From Hordeum vulgare subsp. vulgare (taxonomy: Eukaryota; Streptophyta; Magnoliopsida; Poales; Poaceae), in contig NC_058521.1 in the NCBI RefSeq assembly GCF_904849725.1, positions 340,426,638 through 340,490,637 of the forward strand: a DNA stretch of 64,000 nucleotides. The letters run 5' to 3'. Positions within the stretch are counted from its first letter, which is position 1. Each line of letters starts with the position of its first letter. Below, piece after piece: positions 43,748-56,342 of this stretch. A program made the position numbers and the translations under genes. The notes beneath the pieces were generated by a model. That model did no database searches. It was not told the origin of the DNA and saw nothing but the letters and a program-made list of their open reading frames with translations.

Positions 43748-45705
43748 TGATCTCTACTACACAACCTTCTTCTTGTTGACTCGTGTTGGGCCTCCAAACA
43801 CAGAGTTTTGTAGGACAATAGTGAATTTCCCTCAAGTGGATGACCTAAGGATTATCAATACGTGGGAGGCGAAGGATGAAGATGGTCTCTCTCAAGCAAC
43901 CCTGCAATCAAATAACAAAGAGTCTCTGGTGTTCCTAACACACCCAATACAATGGTAAATTGCATAGGTGCACTAGTTCGGCGAAGATATGGTGATACAA
44001 GTGTAATATGGATGGTAGATATAGGTTTTTGTAATCTGAAAATATAAAAACAGCAAGGTAAAAAATAGTAAACAGCGAGCAAAATGTTGTATAAATGCTT
44101 GGAAACAAGTCCTAGGGTCCATACTTTCACTAGTGCAAGTTCTCTCAACAATACTAACATAGTTGAATCATATATAAACCCCTCACGTGCGACAAAGAGT
44201 TCACTCTGAAGTCAGAAATAGTGGAGAAAAAACAAAGAAATTATTATTGGGTACGAAACCACCTCAAAGTTATCTTTTCTGATCAATCCTATGAGCTATC
44301 CCTATAAGTGTCACGAACAGCCCTAGAGTTCGTACTAAAATAACACCTTAAGGTACACATCAACCAAAACCCTAATGTCGCCTAGATACTCCAATGTCAC
44401 CAGAAGTACCCATGGGCATGATTATACGATATGCATCACATAATTTCAGATTCATCATGTCCAATCCAACACAAAGAACTTCAAAGAGTGCCCCAAAGTT
44501 TCTACCGGAAAGTCAAGACGAGAACATGTGCCAACCCCTATGCATGGATTCCCAAGGTCATGAAACCCGCAAGTTGATCACCAAAACATACATCAAGTGG
44601 ATCAATAGAACGTCCCATTTTCACCACAGATATCCCATCGCAAGACATACAACAAGTGTTTTGAAATCCTTAAAGACTCAATCCGATAAGAAAACTTCAA
44701 AGGGAAAACTCAATTCATCACAAGAAGATAGAGAGGGGAAAACTCCATATGGTTCATCTATATTAATAAAGCTCGCGATACATCAAGATCGTGCCATCTC
44801 AAGAACATGAGAGATATTGAACACATACCTACTAGTACATACCTTCAGCCCAGAGGAGGATTACTCACACATTATCATGGTGAGAAAGAGAGATTTGTTG
44901 ATGGAGAGGTGTAGCCCCGAAGAGATGGAGGCGATGGCGGCCACGGCACCGGCGACGGGCGGCGGCCCCTTGCCCCTCCTTCTTCCTTGGTCTTGGTGCT
45001 GCAATGAAGAAGCCTCTCCCCTTCTTGGCGGCTGCGAAGGGAGAGGCAAATTCGTGGCTCTTGGTGGCTCTCCCAAAATTAGGGTTTTTCTCTCCTTATA
45101 TGTGTCTCTGTGGTGCTCTATGGCCCTCCGATGGATGGACCCTTGATCCAATGGCTCTCGGTCACCTGTAGAACCTTCCTAGGGGCTCCTCACAGCCCTC
45201 ATGAGTCTCCAAAGTCGTGACTTGGCCGAATATATCGGATATGTTAAGAGTTGGACTGAATCACGTCAACAATTCTCGTTATCCCGTAATCAGATATTTT
45301 CCTTCAATAAACGGGTCTCTACATCGCATACGAACTCTGTTTAGGATGAATTTGTAGTCGAGACAGATTGCCATAAAATTACCGACACTTTCCTAGTTTT
45401 AGCGTTTCCCATTTGACCCCATCTTCGAGGATCAAACTGATAATCTCTAAAAATTGTATGTGGATAGATTTCAGGAGAGTGAGAGTCCTCCTCCAACAAG
45501 GCTTCTTTTATGTTTTTTTCGACAATTTTTAATCAATTCCTACAAATCAAAGTGTGAAAGAAGAACTTGTGCAATTTTGCAACCATTAATAGGTTATTAC
45601 CAGAAAAATATATAAAGTTGTAGTAAAATAATTGTAAGACATCCAAGAATGATAATATAACATCATGAAACAAACAAAAATTATAAATACGTTGGAGACG
45701 TATCA
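43748..45705 (-). repeat. Solo LTR (1,958 bp) in reverse orientation
   Basis: ACCCC flanks it at 43743-43747 and 45706-45710. Read on the minus strand it starts TGATACGTCTCCAACG and ends GAGATCA. The start resembles the LTR at 63589, so the two are related families. There is no internal domain. Confidence 0.85.
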
Positions 45706-46815
45706 ACCCCGAGTCACACGCACGTCGGACGAGTGGATGCGTATTTTTCCCAAGTACATTTCTTCTTTGTTTTTACGCATTCTCTGCCAAACCATTTTTC
45801 CTTTTCTGTTTTATTTTAAAACAAATTTTTGACCAAACTTTGACTCGCCCTAGTTTCTAAAATAAATTTTCAAATGAGTTGATTCTTTTTCTCACCTCTT
45901 TAAAATTTCATCTAGTTTATTTTAGTATTTGTTTGAAAATTTTCTAAGACAACTTTATTTACTGTTTTTAAATTGTGTGTTAATTAGAATTTTTTTCAAA
46001 CTAGGCTATGGAGAGAGGAGCAAAAACTTCAAAAGTTTTGGAGTGCAGCCTACCTCTCTACACTTGGAAGGCAAGCATTCTGAACCTTCATATATATTGG
46101 TTGTGTGTGGGTTTCTTGATGAGAATGACATTAGGTTATGTTAAATAGGTGGTGGTATTTCATGTGATAATCATGCATGTGGCTTTATGTATTGAAAGTA
46201 CAATTATTGCATGATTAAGATGCATGGGACAACAATCACATCTTCCTGCCACACATGTCTACCAGATGGGATCCGGAGAGAGTCGGACTCTCATGGAGAT
46301 ACGGCTTTGGGAATGATATCTCGTGGGACGAGAGTGGTCAGCGAGGCATGTTGGGGGTACGACAGGTAGTGACCCTGTCTGCGGTGATAAAACACTTTGA
46401 TTATGCTAATCTTGCAGGGAATAACTTAAACCTCCTGAGTCGACCGTAGATCGAGTCTTGTCAGTATGTCACCTTAACCCATTCATGCTGCCATGAGCCT
46501 TCCTAAAAGGGAATATGGTTCAGTAGGTCGTAAACCTATTACGAGGTAGACACCAAGTAGAGAGGACGGGATGAAGGTATCCGGGGCACTGGACTAAATC
46601 TAGTCATCCACCTAGGGGGCATGGGTGCTTCCAGTATGGGACCGAGAGGGAAGAGCTATTCCCTTGTAGCGCGCAATATAAATTTGATCCCATGCTAGTC
46701 GAGGTTGGAGCCTCCCCGTCTTATGTTTTTTCTCTAGCAGCGTAGCCCGAGTGATATCGGTCTTCCCGGGAGTAAAATGGGTGTGTACTGGTTCTGAGTG
46801 TTGCCTGTGAGATAC

Positions 46816-48270
46816 TGATACGTCTCCGTCGTATCTACTTTTCCAAACTCTTTTGCCCTTGTTTTGGACTCTAATTTGCATGATTTGAATGGAACTAACC
46901 TGGACTAACGCTGTTTTCAGCAGAATTGCCATGGTGTTGTTTTTGCGCAGAAATAAAAGTTCTCAGAATGACATGAAATTTTTAGGGATTTTTTGTGGAA
47001 TATATAAAAAATACTGGCGCAAGAATCAACCGGAGGGGTGGAGCTGAGAGCCCACAAGCCCACAAGGTGCAGCCCCCCTGGGCGCGCCTGGCAGGCTTGT
47101 GGGGCCCACGCTGCTCCACCGCCTCCAATCCCAGCTCTATTTAGTCCCTTTCGTCCGAAAAAAAATCAAGGAAAAGAGTTCATCGTGTTTTACAATACGG
47201 AGGCGCCGCCACCTCCTGTTCTTCCTCTGGAGGGCAGATCTGGAGTCCGTTCTGGGCTCCGGAGAGGAGAGATCGTCTCCATCGTCATCACCAACCTTCC
47301 TTCATCGCCAATTCCATGATGCTCTTCACCGTTCGTGAGTAATCTCATCGTAGGCTTGCTAGACGGTGATGGGTTGGATGAGATCTATCATGTAATCGAG
47401 TTAGTTTTGATGGGGATTGATCCCTAGTATCCACTATGTTCTGAGATTGATGTTGCTACTACTTTACCATGCTTAATGCTTGTCACTAGGGCCCGAGTGC
47501 CATGATTTCAGATCTGAACCTATTATGTTCTCGTCAATATATGTGTGTTCTTGATCCTATCTTGCAAGTTGTAGTCACCTACTATGTGTTATGACCCGGC
47601 AACCCCAGAGTGACAATAGCCGGAACCACTCCCGGAGATGACCATAGTATGAGGAGTTCATGTATTCACTAAGTGTTAATGCGTTGGTACAGTTCTTTAT
47701 TAAAAGGATAACCTTAATATCCCGTAGTTTCCATTAGGACTCCACTACCACGGGAGGGATGAACAATAGATGTCATGCAAGTTCTTTTCCCTAAGCACGT
47801 ATGACTACATACGGAATACATGCCTACATTACATTGACGAACTGGAGCTAGTTACATATCTCTCCGTGTTATAACTGTTGCATGATGAATAACATCCGGC
47901 ATAATCATCCATCACCGATCCAATGCCTACGAGTTTTTCCTACTGGTCCTTGTTACGTTACTTTGCTGCTACTGCTGTCACTGCTGCTACTGTTACTCTA
48001 TCGTTGCTGTTGTCACTGCTGCTATTGTTACTCTATCGGTGCTGTTGTCACTTTGCTGCTACTGGTTATTGTTGCTACTGTTGCTATCACACTACTCTGC
48101 TACTGATACTTTGCTGCAAATACTAAGTATTTAAGGTGTGTTTGAATTGACAACTCAACTGCTAATACTTGAGAATATTCTTTGGCTTCCCCTTGTGTCG
48201 AATCAATAAATTTGGGTTGAATACTCTACCCTCGAAAACTGTTGCGATCCCCTATACTTGTGGGTTATCA
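46816..48270 (+). repeat. 5' LTR
   Basis: It starts TGATACGTCTCC and ends GGGTTATCA. It matches 56343-57761 closely. A 35-bp unit at 47977-48046 (GTCACTGCTGCTA...) is present twice here and once in the 3' LTR, which accounts for nearly all of the length difference. The Leu/Cys-rich ORFs across it are shadows of this repeat. Confidence 0.95.
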
Positions 48271-48281
48271 AGACCTTTTTT

Positions 48282-48299
48282 TGGCGCCGTTGCCGGGGA
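48282..48299 (+). other. Primer binding site, tRNA-Asp type
   Basis: TGGCGCCGTTGCCGGGGA is complementary to the 3' end of plant tRNA-Asp(GUC). It starts 12 bases after the LTR. Confidence 0.9.
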
Positions 48300-48349
48300 A
48301 GCATAGCTCTATTATCTGAGTCACTTGGGATTTACGTCTGTTGATCACT

Positions 48350-51029
48350 ATGAGGAATCAGAGAGATCCAAAAACTAAAGTCTTGCCCTGAACTACGAGG
48401 ACTGGTAAGGAACTGCCATCTAGCTCTGCACTTGATTCACCTTCAGTTATGAGTAAGTTTGCGACACCACCTCCTGCTAGAAATTTAGATGTGTCGCCTG
48501 TGCTTGATGATGCTACTTCTGCTATCCATGATGCTTGTGATGATGCTATGCTTGATACTGCTTTACCACTAGGTGCATTCCTTGATGCACAAATTGCTAG
48601 AGTTGCTGCTATATGTGATGATACTTCTGAAACTGCTGATACTATTGAAGTGGAACGTGCTATTTTGCCTGTTAGAACTAGCTCTCCTAGATAGGAATTG
48701 CCTGATATGCCTGAGGGTTATGTTATGGAGGGAGAGATAGCTGAGGACTTTCTTGCTTGTAAGGATAGCTATGATGTTGAGAAATTACTGCGCAAGTGGA
48801 ATGAAAAATCTTTGAACGCTAGGATGAAATACGACCCGAAGTTTGCTACTTCGCCTATCTTTGTGACCGATAAGGATTATGAATTCTCTATCGACCCTGA
48901 GTTAATCACTCTGGTCGAATCTGATCCTTTTCATGGTTATGAGTGTGAAACGGTTGTAGCCCATCTTACCAAACTGCACGATATAGCCACCCTATTCACG
49001 AGTGAGGAAAAGATCCGCCACTACTATATCCTTAAGCTGTTTCCTTTCTCGCTAAAGGATAATGCTAAGACTTGGTTCACTTCTCTTGCTCCTGGTTGTG
49101 TGCGTAGCCCCCAAGATATGATCTACTACTTCTCTGAGAAATATTTCCCTGCCCATAAGAAGCAAGCTGCCTTGCAGGAAATATACAACTTTGCACAAGT
49201 TGAAGAAGAGTCTCCCACAAGCTTGGGGGAGGCTCGTCCAACTACTGAATGCTTTGCTTGATCACCCACTTGAGAAGAATGAAATACTTGATATCTTCTA
49301 TAATGGACTAACCGATGCTTCTAGAGACCACCTAGAGAGTTGTGCCAGTTGTGTTTATAGGGAACGAACCATAGAACAAGCTGAGATCCTATTGAATAAT
49401 ATCTTGTGCAATGAGAATGCTTGGATTATTCCCGAACGACCTCCTAAGCCAACTCCAAAGAAAAGAGGTATTCTATTCCTCAGTCCTGAAGATATGCAAG
49501 AAGCTAAGAAATCTATGAAAGAGAAAGGCACTAAATCTGAAGATGTCAAAAATCTACCACCTATCGAAGAGATCCATGGTCTTGATAACCCGATACAGGT
49601 AGTAGAGGTAAATTCTCTCCGTAGATTCAATGAGAGTGACATTCCTTTTGATAAACCTGCTAGCTTATGCTTGGATGAATTTGATAACTTTGCTGCCAAA
49701 CAACAAAGTTTTAATGATTATGTTAGCAGACAATTGGAACAAAATGCTCGTATGCTTAGTCATTTAAGTGCTTGTGTGGACAGAAATGTCAATGATCTTA
49801 AGCTCTTGAGTAAACATGCCTCTATGGTTACTACTCAGGTAGAACAAGTACTTAAGGCTCAGAATGACTTGCTCAATGAGTTGAATGACAATTCTGTTAG
49901 AGTCATCACTAGAGGCGGTAGAATGACCCAGGAACCTTTCTATCCTGAGGGTCATCCTAAGAGAATTGCACAAGATTCTCAAGGAGTTAGCACTGATGCA
50001 CCTAGTCATCCTAGAAAGAAAAAGAAAGATGATAGGAACTTGCAGGCTAGCAACCCTGTTGCTGTTACACCCGAGAATCCAAATGATGTCTCTGTTTCTC
50101 ATGCCAAAACACAATCTGGTGATGAACATGAGCCTAATGATAATATCGATAGTGGTGTTCATAATGATGCTCAACCTAGCAATGATAAGGATGTGGAGAT
50201 TGAACCTGTTGATCTTGATACCCCACAGCCTAAGAATAGGAGATATGATAAGAACGACTTCATTGCTAGGAAGCATGGTAAAGAAAGGGAACCATGGGTT
50301 CAGAAACCCATGCCCTTTCCTCCCAAACCATCCAAGAAAAAGGATGATGAGGATTTTGAGCGGTTCGTTGAAATGATTAGACCTGTCTTTCTGCAAATGC
50401 GTTTGACAGATATGCTCAAGATGTCTCCGTATGCTAAGTACATGAAGGATATTGTGACTAATAAGAGGAGGATACCTGAGGTTGTGATTTCCACCATGCT
50501 TGCTAATTATACCTTCATGGGTGGAACTCCTAAGAAACTAGGTGATCCCGGAGTGTCCACTATACCTTGCTCCATTAAAGGAAACTACGTTATAACTGCT
50601 TTATCCGATCTTGGAGCCGGTGTTAGTGTTATGCCTCTCTCTCTTTATCGTAGGCTTGAATTGGATAAGTTGACACCCACTAAAATCTCTGTGCAAATGA
50701 CCGACAAATCAACTGCTTTCCCTATCGGCAGTTGCAAGGATGTGCCTGTTGTGGTTGCTAATGTTACTATCTTGACGGACTTTGTTATCCTGGATATTCT
50801 CGAGGATGATGCCATGGCGGTCATCCTTGGAAGACCCTTTTTAAACACTGCAGGGGCTGTTATAGATTGCAACAAAGGCAATGTCACTTTCCGTGTCAAC
50901 GGTAATGAGCATACGGTGCACTTTCCGAAGAAACAATATCAAGTACATTGCATGAATGCTATCGAAAAAACTTCATCGATTCTTATTGGGAGCTTTGAAT
51001 GCCGTATACCTACTGTTAAGATGAAGTAA
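48350..51029 (+). pseudogene. Gag-protease polyprotein of the gypsy element
   Basis: The start is ATG 48350, 50 bp after the primer site. Breaks are TGA at 48389, TAG at 48692, and a shift near 49213 best explained by loss of two bases from a TCTCTC run. The capsid region (YYILKLFPFSLKDNAKTWF, then YFSEKYFPAHKKQAALQEIY) spans the shift. It continues with ILDIFYNGLTDASRDHL. A charged, repeat-poor linker leads to a retropepsin domain with DLGAGVSVMP (Asp codon 50607-50609) and VILGRPFLNTAGAVID, typical of Athila-like proteases. The product would form particles and cut itself; no polymerase follows. Confidence 0.9.
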
Positions 51030-51299
51030 GATTTGCTGGTTGGGGATATGCACATCCCCATTGAGGTAATCTAGTGACTATTCGAAAATTCTCCGTTTTA
51101 TTTTGCTATTCAAAAAAGTTTGTCAAGGAGACTTGATCAACCTCATTGACGGATTTCTGTAGATGACCATGAGATGAATGAATCGAGGAGTCACAAACCT
51201 GTGTTCCAAGCTTTCACCTTCGGTTGCTTAGAAGAAAAATGATAGATTTAGTTTAGTTTTCCCTGTTTCCTACTTTTAGCGTCATGTACAAAAGTACCC

Positions 51300-51480
51300 C
51301 GAAAATAAAAGTTCTTCGAATGCTGTGAAAATCAAGTATGATTTTTTCTGGAATTTTTGTAAAATACTGAGATTAAGAGCTAGTCAGGGGGCTGCACCAG
51401 TGGGCCACAAGCCCTGGAGGCGCAGGCACCCCCCTGACCGCGCCTCCCAGGCTTGTGGGGTCCACGTGCACCCCCTCCAC
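51300..51480 (+). promoter_or_regulatory. LTR-like segment between protease and ORF2
   Basis: About 180 bp resembles the element's own LTR at 46948-47127 in the same order and at nearly the same spacing. Shared blocks are AAATAAAAGTTCT, GGAAT...AAAATACTG, CCACAAGCC and CAGGCTTGTGGGG. Divergence is much greater than between the two LTRs. Its position 5' of ORF2 suggests a promoter for a separate transcript, but that is inference. Confidence 0.55.
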
Positions 51481-51856
51481 TCATTCTAGATCCCATCTGC
51501 TTCTCCTACCTCCAGAAAAAATCGTTTCGCAGCTCAAACCCGTGTTCTTGCTCTTCTTGCTGCAATTTTGGATCTCCTTGTGCAAGGCACCATTCACCAA
51601 ACTGTTTTGGGGAAATTGCTCCTTGGTATGTGACTCCTCCATTGGTCCAATTAATTTTTGCTCTAGTGCCTTATACGTCGCGTATTTTTGCTGCCTTGGT
51701 GACCCTGTTCTTGAGCTTTGCATGCTAATTTTAGCTGGTCCCAAGTAGTTTTGATGCGTGGTATGGCCTCTAGGCACTTGTGGGAGTAGTTGCTATTAGT
51801 TTCGTTGAGCCTTGTTCACTTTTCCTTTGAGTCACTGAAAATTTCAGAAAAGGAAG

Positions 51857-54392
51857 ATGTTCAGGAGAAATTATCATGGTGGTTGATAACCCACAAGTAT
51901 AGGGGATCGCAACAGTTTTCGAGGGTAGAGTATTCAACCCAAATTTATTGATTCGACTCAAGGGGAAGCGAAAGAATATTCTCAAGTATTAGCAACTGAG
52001 TTGTCAATTCAACCACACCTGAAAGATTAGTGTCTGCAAGCAAAGTATCAGTAGCAAAGTGGTATGATAGCAACGGTGCCAGAAAGTGGTCTGTTGACGG
52101 CTGACTATTCCTGAATTGTTGTATCAATGGCGCCAGAAAAGTGTCTTGCAACTGGTAACAGCAAAGTAGCAAGTAACAACAGTATCAAGGAACAACAGTA
52201 GTGACAGCAGTAGCAGGTAACAACAGTAGTGACAGCAGTAGCAAGTAACAGCAACAAGGACCAGTAGTAAAAGACTCGTAGGCAGTGGATCGGTGATGGA
52301 TGATTATGCCGGATGTGATTCATCATGTAACAGCTATAAGACGGAGAGATAAGTAACTAGCTCCCGTTCATCAATCTAATGTAGTCATGTATTCCGTATG
52401 TAGTCATACGTGCTTAGGGAAAAGAACTTGCATGACATCTATTGTCCATCCCTCCCGTGGCAGCGGGGTCCTAATGGAAACTACGGGATATTAAGGTTCT
52501 CCTTTTAATAAAGAACCGGACCAATGCATTAACACTTGGTGAATACATGAACTCCTCATACTATGGTCATCTCCGGGAGTGGTTCCGTCTATTGTCACTC
52601 TAGGGTTGCCGGGTCATAACACATAGTAGGTGACTACAACTTGCAAGATAGGATCTAACACACACATATATTGGCGACAACATAATATGTTCAGATCTGA
52701 AATCATGGCACTCGGGCCCTAGTGAAAAGCATTAAGCATGGCAAAGTAGTAGCAACATCAATCTGAGAACATAGTGGATACTAGGGATCAATCCCCGTCA
52801 AAACTAACTCGATTACATGATAGATCTCATCCAACTCATCACCGTCCAGTAAGCCTAGGATGAGATTACTCACGAACGGTGAAGAGCATCATGGAATTGG
52901 CGATGGAGGAAGGTTGATGATGACGATGGCGATGATTTCCCCTCTCCGGAGCCCAAAACGGACTCCAGATATGCCCTCCAGATGAAGAAGAGGAGGTGGC
53001 GGCGCCTCCGTATCGTAAAACGCGATGAATCCTTCTCTCTGAGTTTTTACGGGCGAAACATAATATATAGAGCTGAGTTTGGAGGCGGTGGAGCCTCGTG
53101 GGCCCCACAAGCCTGGTTGGTGCGGCCTGGGGGTGGCCGTGCTGTCTGGGCTTGTGGCCCACTGGTCACCCCTCCGATGGATCTTTGCGGAGGTATTTTT
53201 CATTAATCCAGAAAAATTCTCCGTAAATTTTCACGTCATTCCGAGAACTTTTATTTCTGCACAAAAACAACACCATGACAATTCTGCTGAAAACAACGTT
53301 AGTCCGGGTTAGTTCCATTCAAATCATGCAAATTAGAGTCCAAAACAAGGGCAAAAGAGTTCGGAAAAGTAGATACGACGGAGACGTATCAGTGGTTCCT
53401 CAAGCAAGAGGGGTCCCCGTCTCGCGATTTGGGAGCCCGATCCTTACCAACATAGGAACGCACAGGTACAACCATGTGAATGGCCTTCTGATGAATTCAT
53501 GATTGAGGCAGGTTTCAAAGATGAGTTTGATACACTTGTTCACAACGTCGGACTCGAAGAATTCATCTCCGATAAATGTGAACAGTATGTTACTCTCACT
53601 GCCTCTTTTTTTCGTAGATTCAAATTTTCAGCTGGCCATGACACATCCGTACTGTTTGATCTCTATGACAAGTCGTATAACATGGATTTAGAGGATTTCA
53701 ATAGAATTTGCAAGATACCTGTTTGGGGTAGTCTCAATGATCCTCCTAAATCTTCGATTAGAGATTTTTTCTCTAGTATAACTGTCGGAGAAACTAGAGA
53801 TATTACATAGGCTACCATGGGGAGCATTCATTTTCCTGCCTTGCATTACTTTGCCCTCTTCATAGTTAGATGCATTGATGGCAAGATTGAGCATTGTCAC
53901 CTCTGCGCACCCGACCTTATTATTCTTAAGAGCGCAGTAACGGGTGATAGAAGTTTCAACATGGGAGCTATAATAGCAAGGAGGCTGAACAATAATGCTA
54001 ATGAAGGGGATTTCTTTGGTGGGATCTATGCCACTAGCATAGAAAATTTTCTTGGAGCACCCATCCGTGAAGGAGATCCCCCGCTCCATACAGCTTTCCT
54101 TGATCGCGTCGCTATGACACGCTGTCAGTTCCTTGAGAGGGATAATGAATCCCTCCTATACCGGTTAATATTTAACCGCCAACGTGTTTTCCATATTACC
54201 CTTCCTGCTCCCGCCTTCTTTCACTTTCAGGTAAAACGGGGATATTACATAACCAAAGGAGAGGCAGAGGAGTATGAGAGGGAGGCAAAGGCTGCTCGCC
54301 TCCGTGAGGCAGCTATTCAGGCAGTGGCTGCAACTCTCTCGTACAACCCCCATTATGATTTTGGGTATCGCCCGGACCATCCATGGGAGTAG
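51857..54392 (+). pseudogene. Athila ORF1-type protein gene, split by a solo LTR
   Basis: The ATG at 51857 begins MFRRNYHGG. After nine codons the solo LTR and second GTGGT interrupt it, and the frame resumes at 53397 (SSSKRGPRLAIWEPDPY). Without the insertion it is about 340 codons. Recognisable blocks are FISDKCEQYVTLTASFFRRF, SYNMDLEDFNRICKIPVWG, GSIHFPALHYFALFI and FFGGIYATSIENFLG. The end is YNPHYDFGYRPDHPWE. One in-frame TAG lies at 53808 where relatives have Gln. It resembles the ATHILA ORF-1 family; the function of that family is not established. Confidence 0.8.
51884..53391 (-). repeat. Inverted solo LTR of the same family inside ORF2
   Basis: GTGGT flanks it at 51879-51883 and 53392-53396. 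Read on the minus strand it starts TGATACGTCTCCGTCG and ends GGGTTATCA, like the LTRs of the surrounding element. At 1,508 bp it is somewhat longer, with extra sequence near 52060-52160. Confidence 0.95.
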
Positions 54393-56328
54393 ACCAACTT
54401 AGGCCAAAAGCCTAAGCTTGGGGGAGTACATGTTTCTGACCGACTTTATATTCTTGCTTACGCTTTCACTTTGTTAGTCGGTGTTCACACTTTGCCACTG
54501 TATCATCCATGCTAGTGTATTTCTTTTTCTCGTTTTCTTTTCATGTGTTTGTCTAGTTTGAGAAAACCCCAAAAGATTTCTCGTTCTTCTTTTTGCTTGT
54601 TGGGAGCTTTCCCGTGTAAATAGCTTTCTTTTTCTTTGGGTCAAGGTAGAAGACCATGGTTACAATGTTTAGTGGCTCTCGCATGCATAACTGTTTATCT
54701 ATCAAAGAGCCATATTACTTTGTCTTCTCCTTTGTGTTTGCTTGCAGATTCCAGCTTAGTCCAATGCACGAGAACTCTTATTATTGTCCACATCGTTCGG
54801 TCGTGCAAGTGAAAGGCAATAATGACGATATATGATGAAGTGACTGATCCTGGAAAAGCTGGTATGAACTCGATCTATTTTGTTTTTTTAAATATGACTA
54901 GCTCATCGTTCCTAGTTCAGCTTTGTTGTGAGAGAAACATGTTTGCAATGACAACTTAGAGATCATAGTTTCTGAAGCCATGCTTAATTAGCTAGGAGCT
55001 TATAATGGTTTGTCTTGGATACCAACATGAATCTTGAGATGACTATGGCGTAGTATGATAGGATGGTATCCTCCTTTGAATGATTCAAGTGGCTTGACTT
55101 GGCGCATGTTTACACATGTAGTTGAAACAAAATCAACATAGCCTCTATGATATTCATGTTCACGGTGATTTATGTCCTATTCATGCTTGCACTCAATGTT
55201 GGTTAATCTCAATGCATTTTGATGACTGTTGTCGCTCTCTAGTTGGTCGCTTCCCAGTCTTTTGCTAGCCTTCACTTGTACTAAGAAGGAATACTGCTTG
55301 TGCATCCACTTCCATAAACCCAAAGTTGTTCCATATGAGTCCACCATACCTACCTATATGCGGTATCTACCTGCCGTTCCAAGTAAATTTGCATGTGCCA
55401 CTCTCTAAACCTTCAAGAAATAATCTGTTTTGCATGCCCGAACCGCTCATGTGGTGACAGGGGGCTATCAGTATCTTCCATGCTAGGGGTGTTATCCTCG
55501 ATATGTGTTTATTCACTATCACTCACGAGAAAGGGGCCGGTAATTGGAATGCCGAGTTCCATGCTCAAATCGAAAAGATAATTGCAAACAAAACTCCCCC
55601 TGGATTGATGTTGGTATGGATGGCACCTAAGTATTCGGCTAGTCGTGGAGTGTGATTGATCGGTGGTGGGGGAGTCAAAACTTTACTTTTCTGTTTGGGA
55701 ACCGCCTATAGTATGTGTAGCGTGGAAGATGATGAAAACTCTTGGTCATTGCATTGACAATGAAAGCATGCCACCCAAAATTATTTTCTCTGTTTTCAAA
55801 GCTTGAGCTCTGGCACCTCTGCAAATCAATGCTTCTCTCCGCGGAGGGCTTGTCTATTTATGTTTCTGTTGAGTCATCCTCTTCTTATAAAAGCACCAAT
55901 TAGAGAGCACCTCTGTCATTTTTATGCTTTGCTTTTGACTGATATTCAGTATGACTGTGACTGGCTTCTTTGCCATGAATTACAATGTTTAGTCAGCCCT
56001 TGGTCTATGAAGGTGCTCTCATTTATGTTTTGCGGCCTCAGAAAGAGCTAGCGAGATACCATCTGTTCATACTACTTCATGGTTGTTTTGATTGAAGTGT
56101 TCACATTTGAGACTTATTATTATTACTCGCTAGTTGATTATGCCATTGATATGAGTTTACCGTGAGACCTAGATGTCATTTGCTTATGTGGTTAGCTTGT
56201 GATCTTGCTGAAATTCTGGTTATGAGTTACACATAATTGCAACAACAAGATCAAACAGAGTTCGTAAAAGTTTTTCTTTTGTCTCTTTCAGTTTGTCAAG
56301 TGAATTGCTTGAGGACAAGCAAGGCTTT
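54393..56328 (+). other. Non-coding 3' part of the gypsy internal region
   Basis: It begins with CCTAAGCTTGGGGGAGT (about 54410-54427), a copy of the polypurine-tract word found at 56329. No ORF or domain was seen in the following 1.9 kb. Such long 3' untranslated stretches occur in Athila-like elements. Confidence 0.6.
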
Positions 56329-56342
56329 AAGCTTGGGGGAGT
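56329..56342 (+). other. Polypurine tract of the gypsy element
   Basis: AAGCTTGGGGGAGT lies directly before the 3' LTR. Confidence 0.85.

Noticed and set aside
43748..45705. Unknown gene-containing region with a 138-codon ORF at 44394-44810
   Set aside because: TSDs and TG/CA ends show that the whole stretch is a solo LTR on the minus strand.
47882..48126. Leu/Cys/Tyr-rich ORFs in the gypsy LTR
   Set aside because: They come from a CTG/TAC-rich low-complexity stretch; the same stretch varies in unit number between the LTRs.
48282..48299. tRNA gene signal
   Set aside because: It is the primer binding site complementary to a tRNA 3' end, not a tRNA gene.
49191..51029. Treating the 612-codon ORF as a separate intact gene
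   Set aside because: Its capsid domain starts in another frame upstream; it is the 3' part of one frameshifted gag-protease gene.
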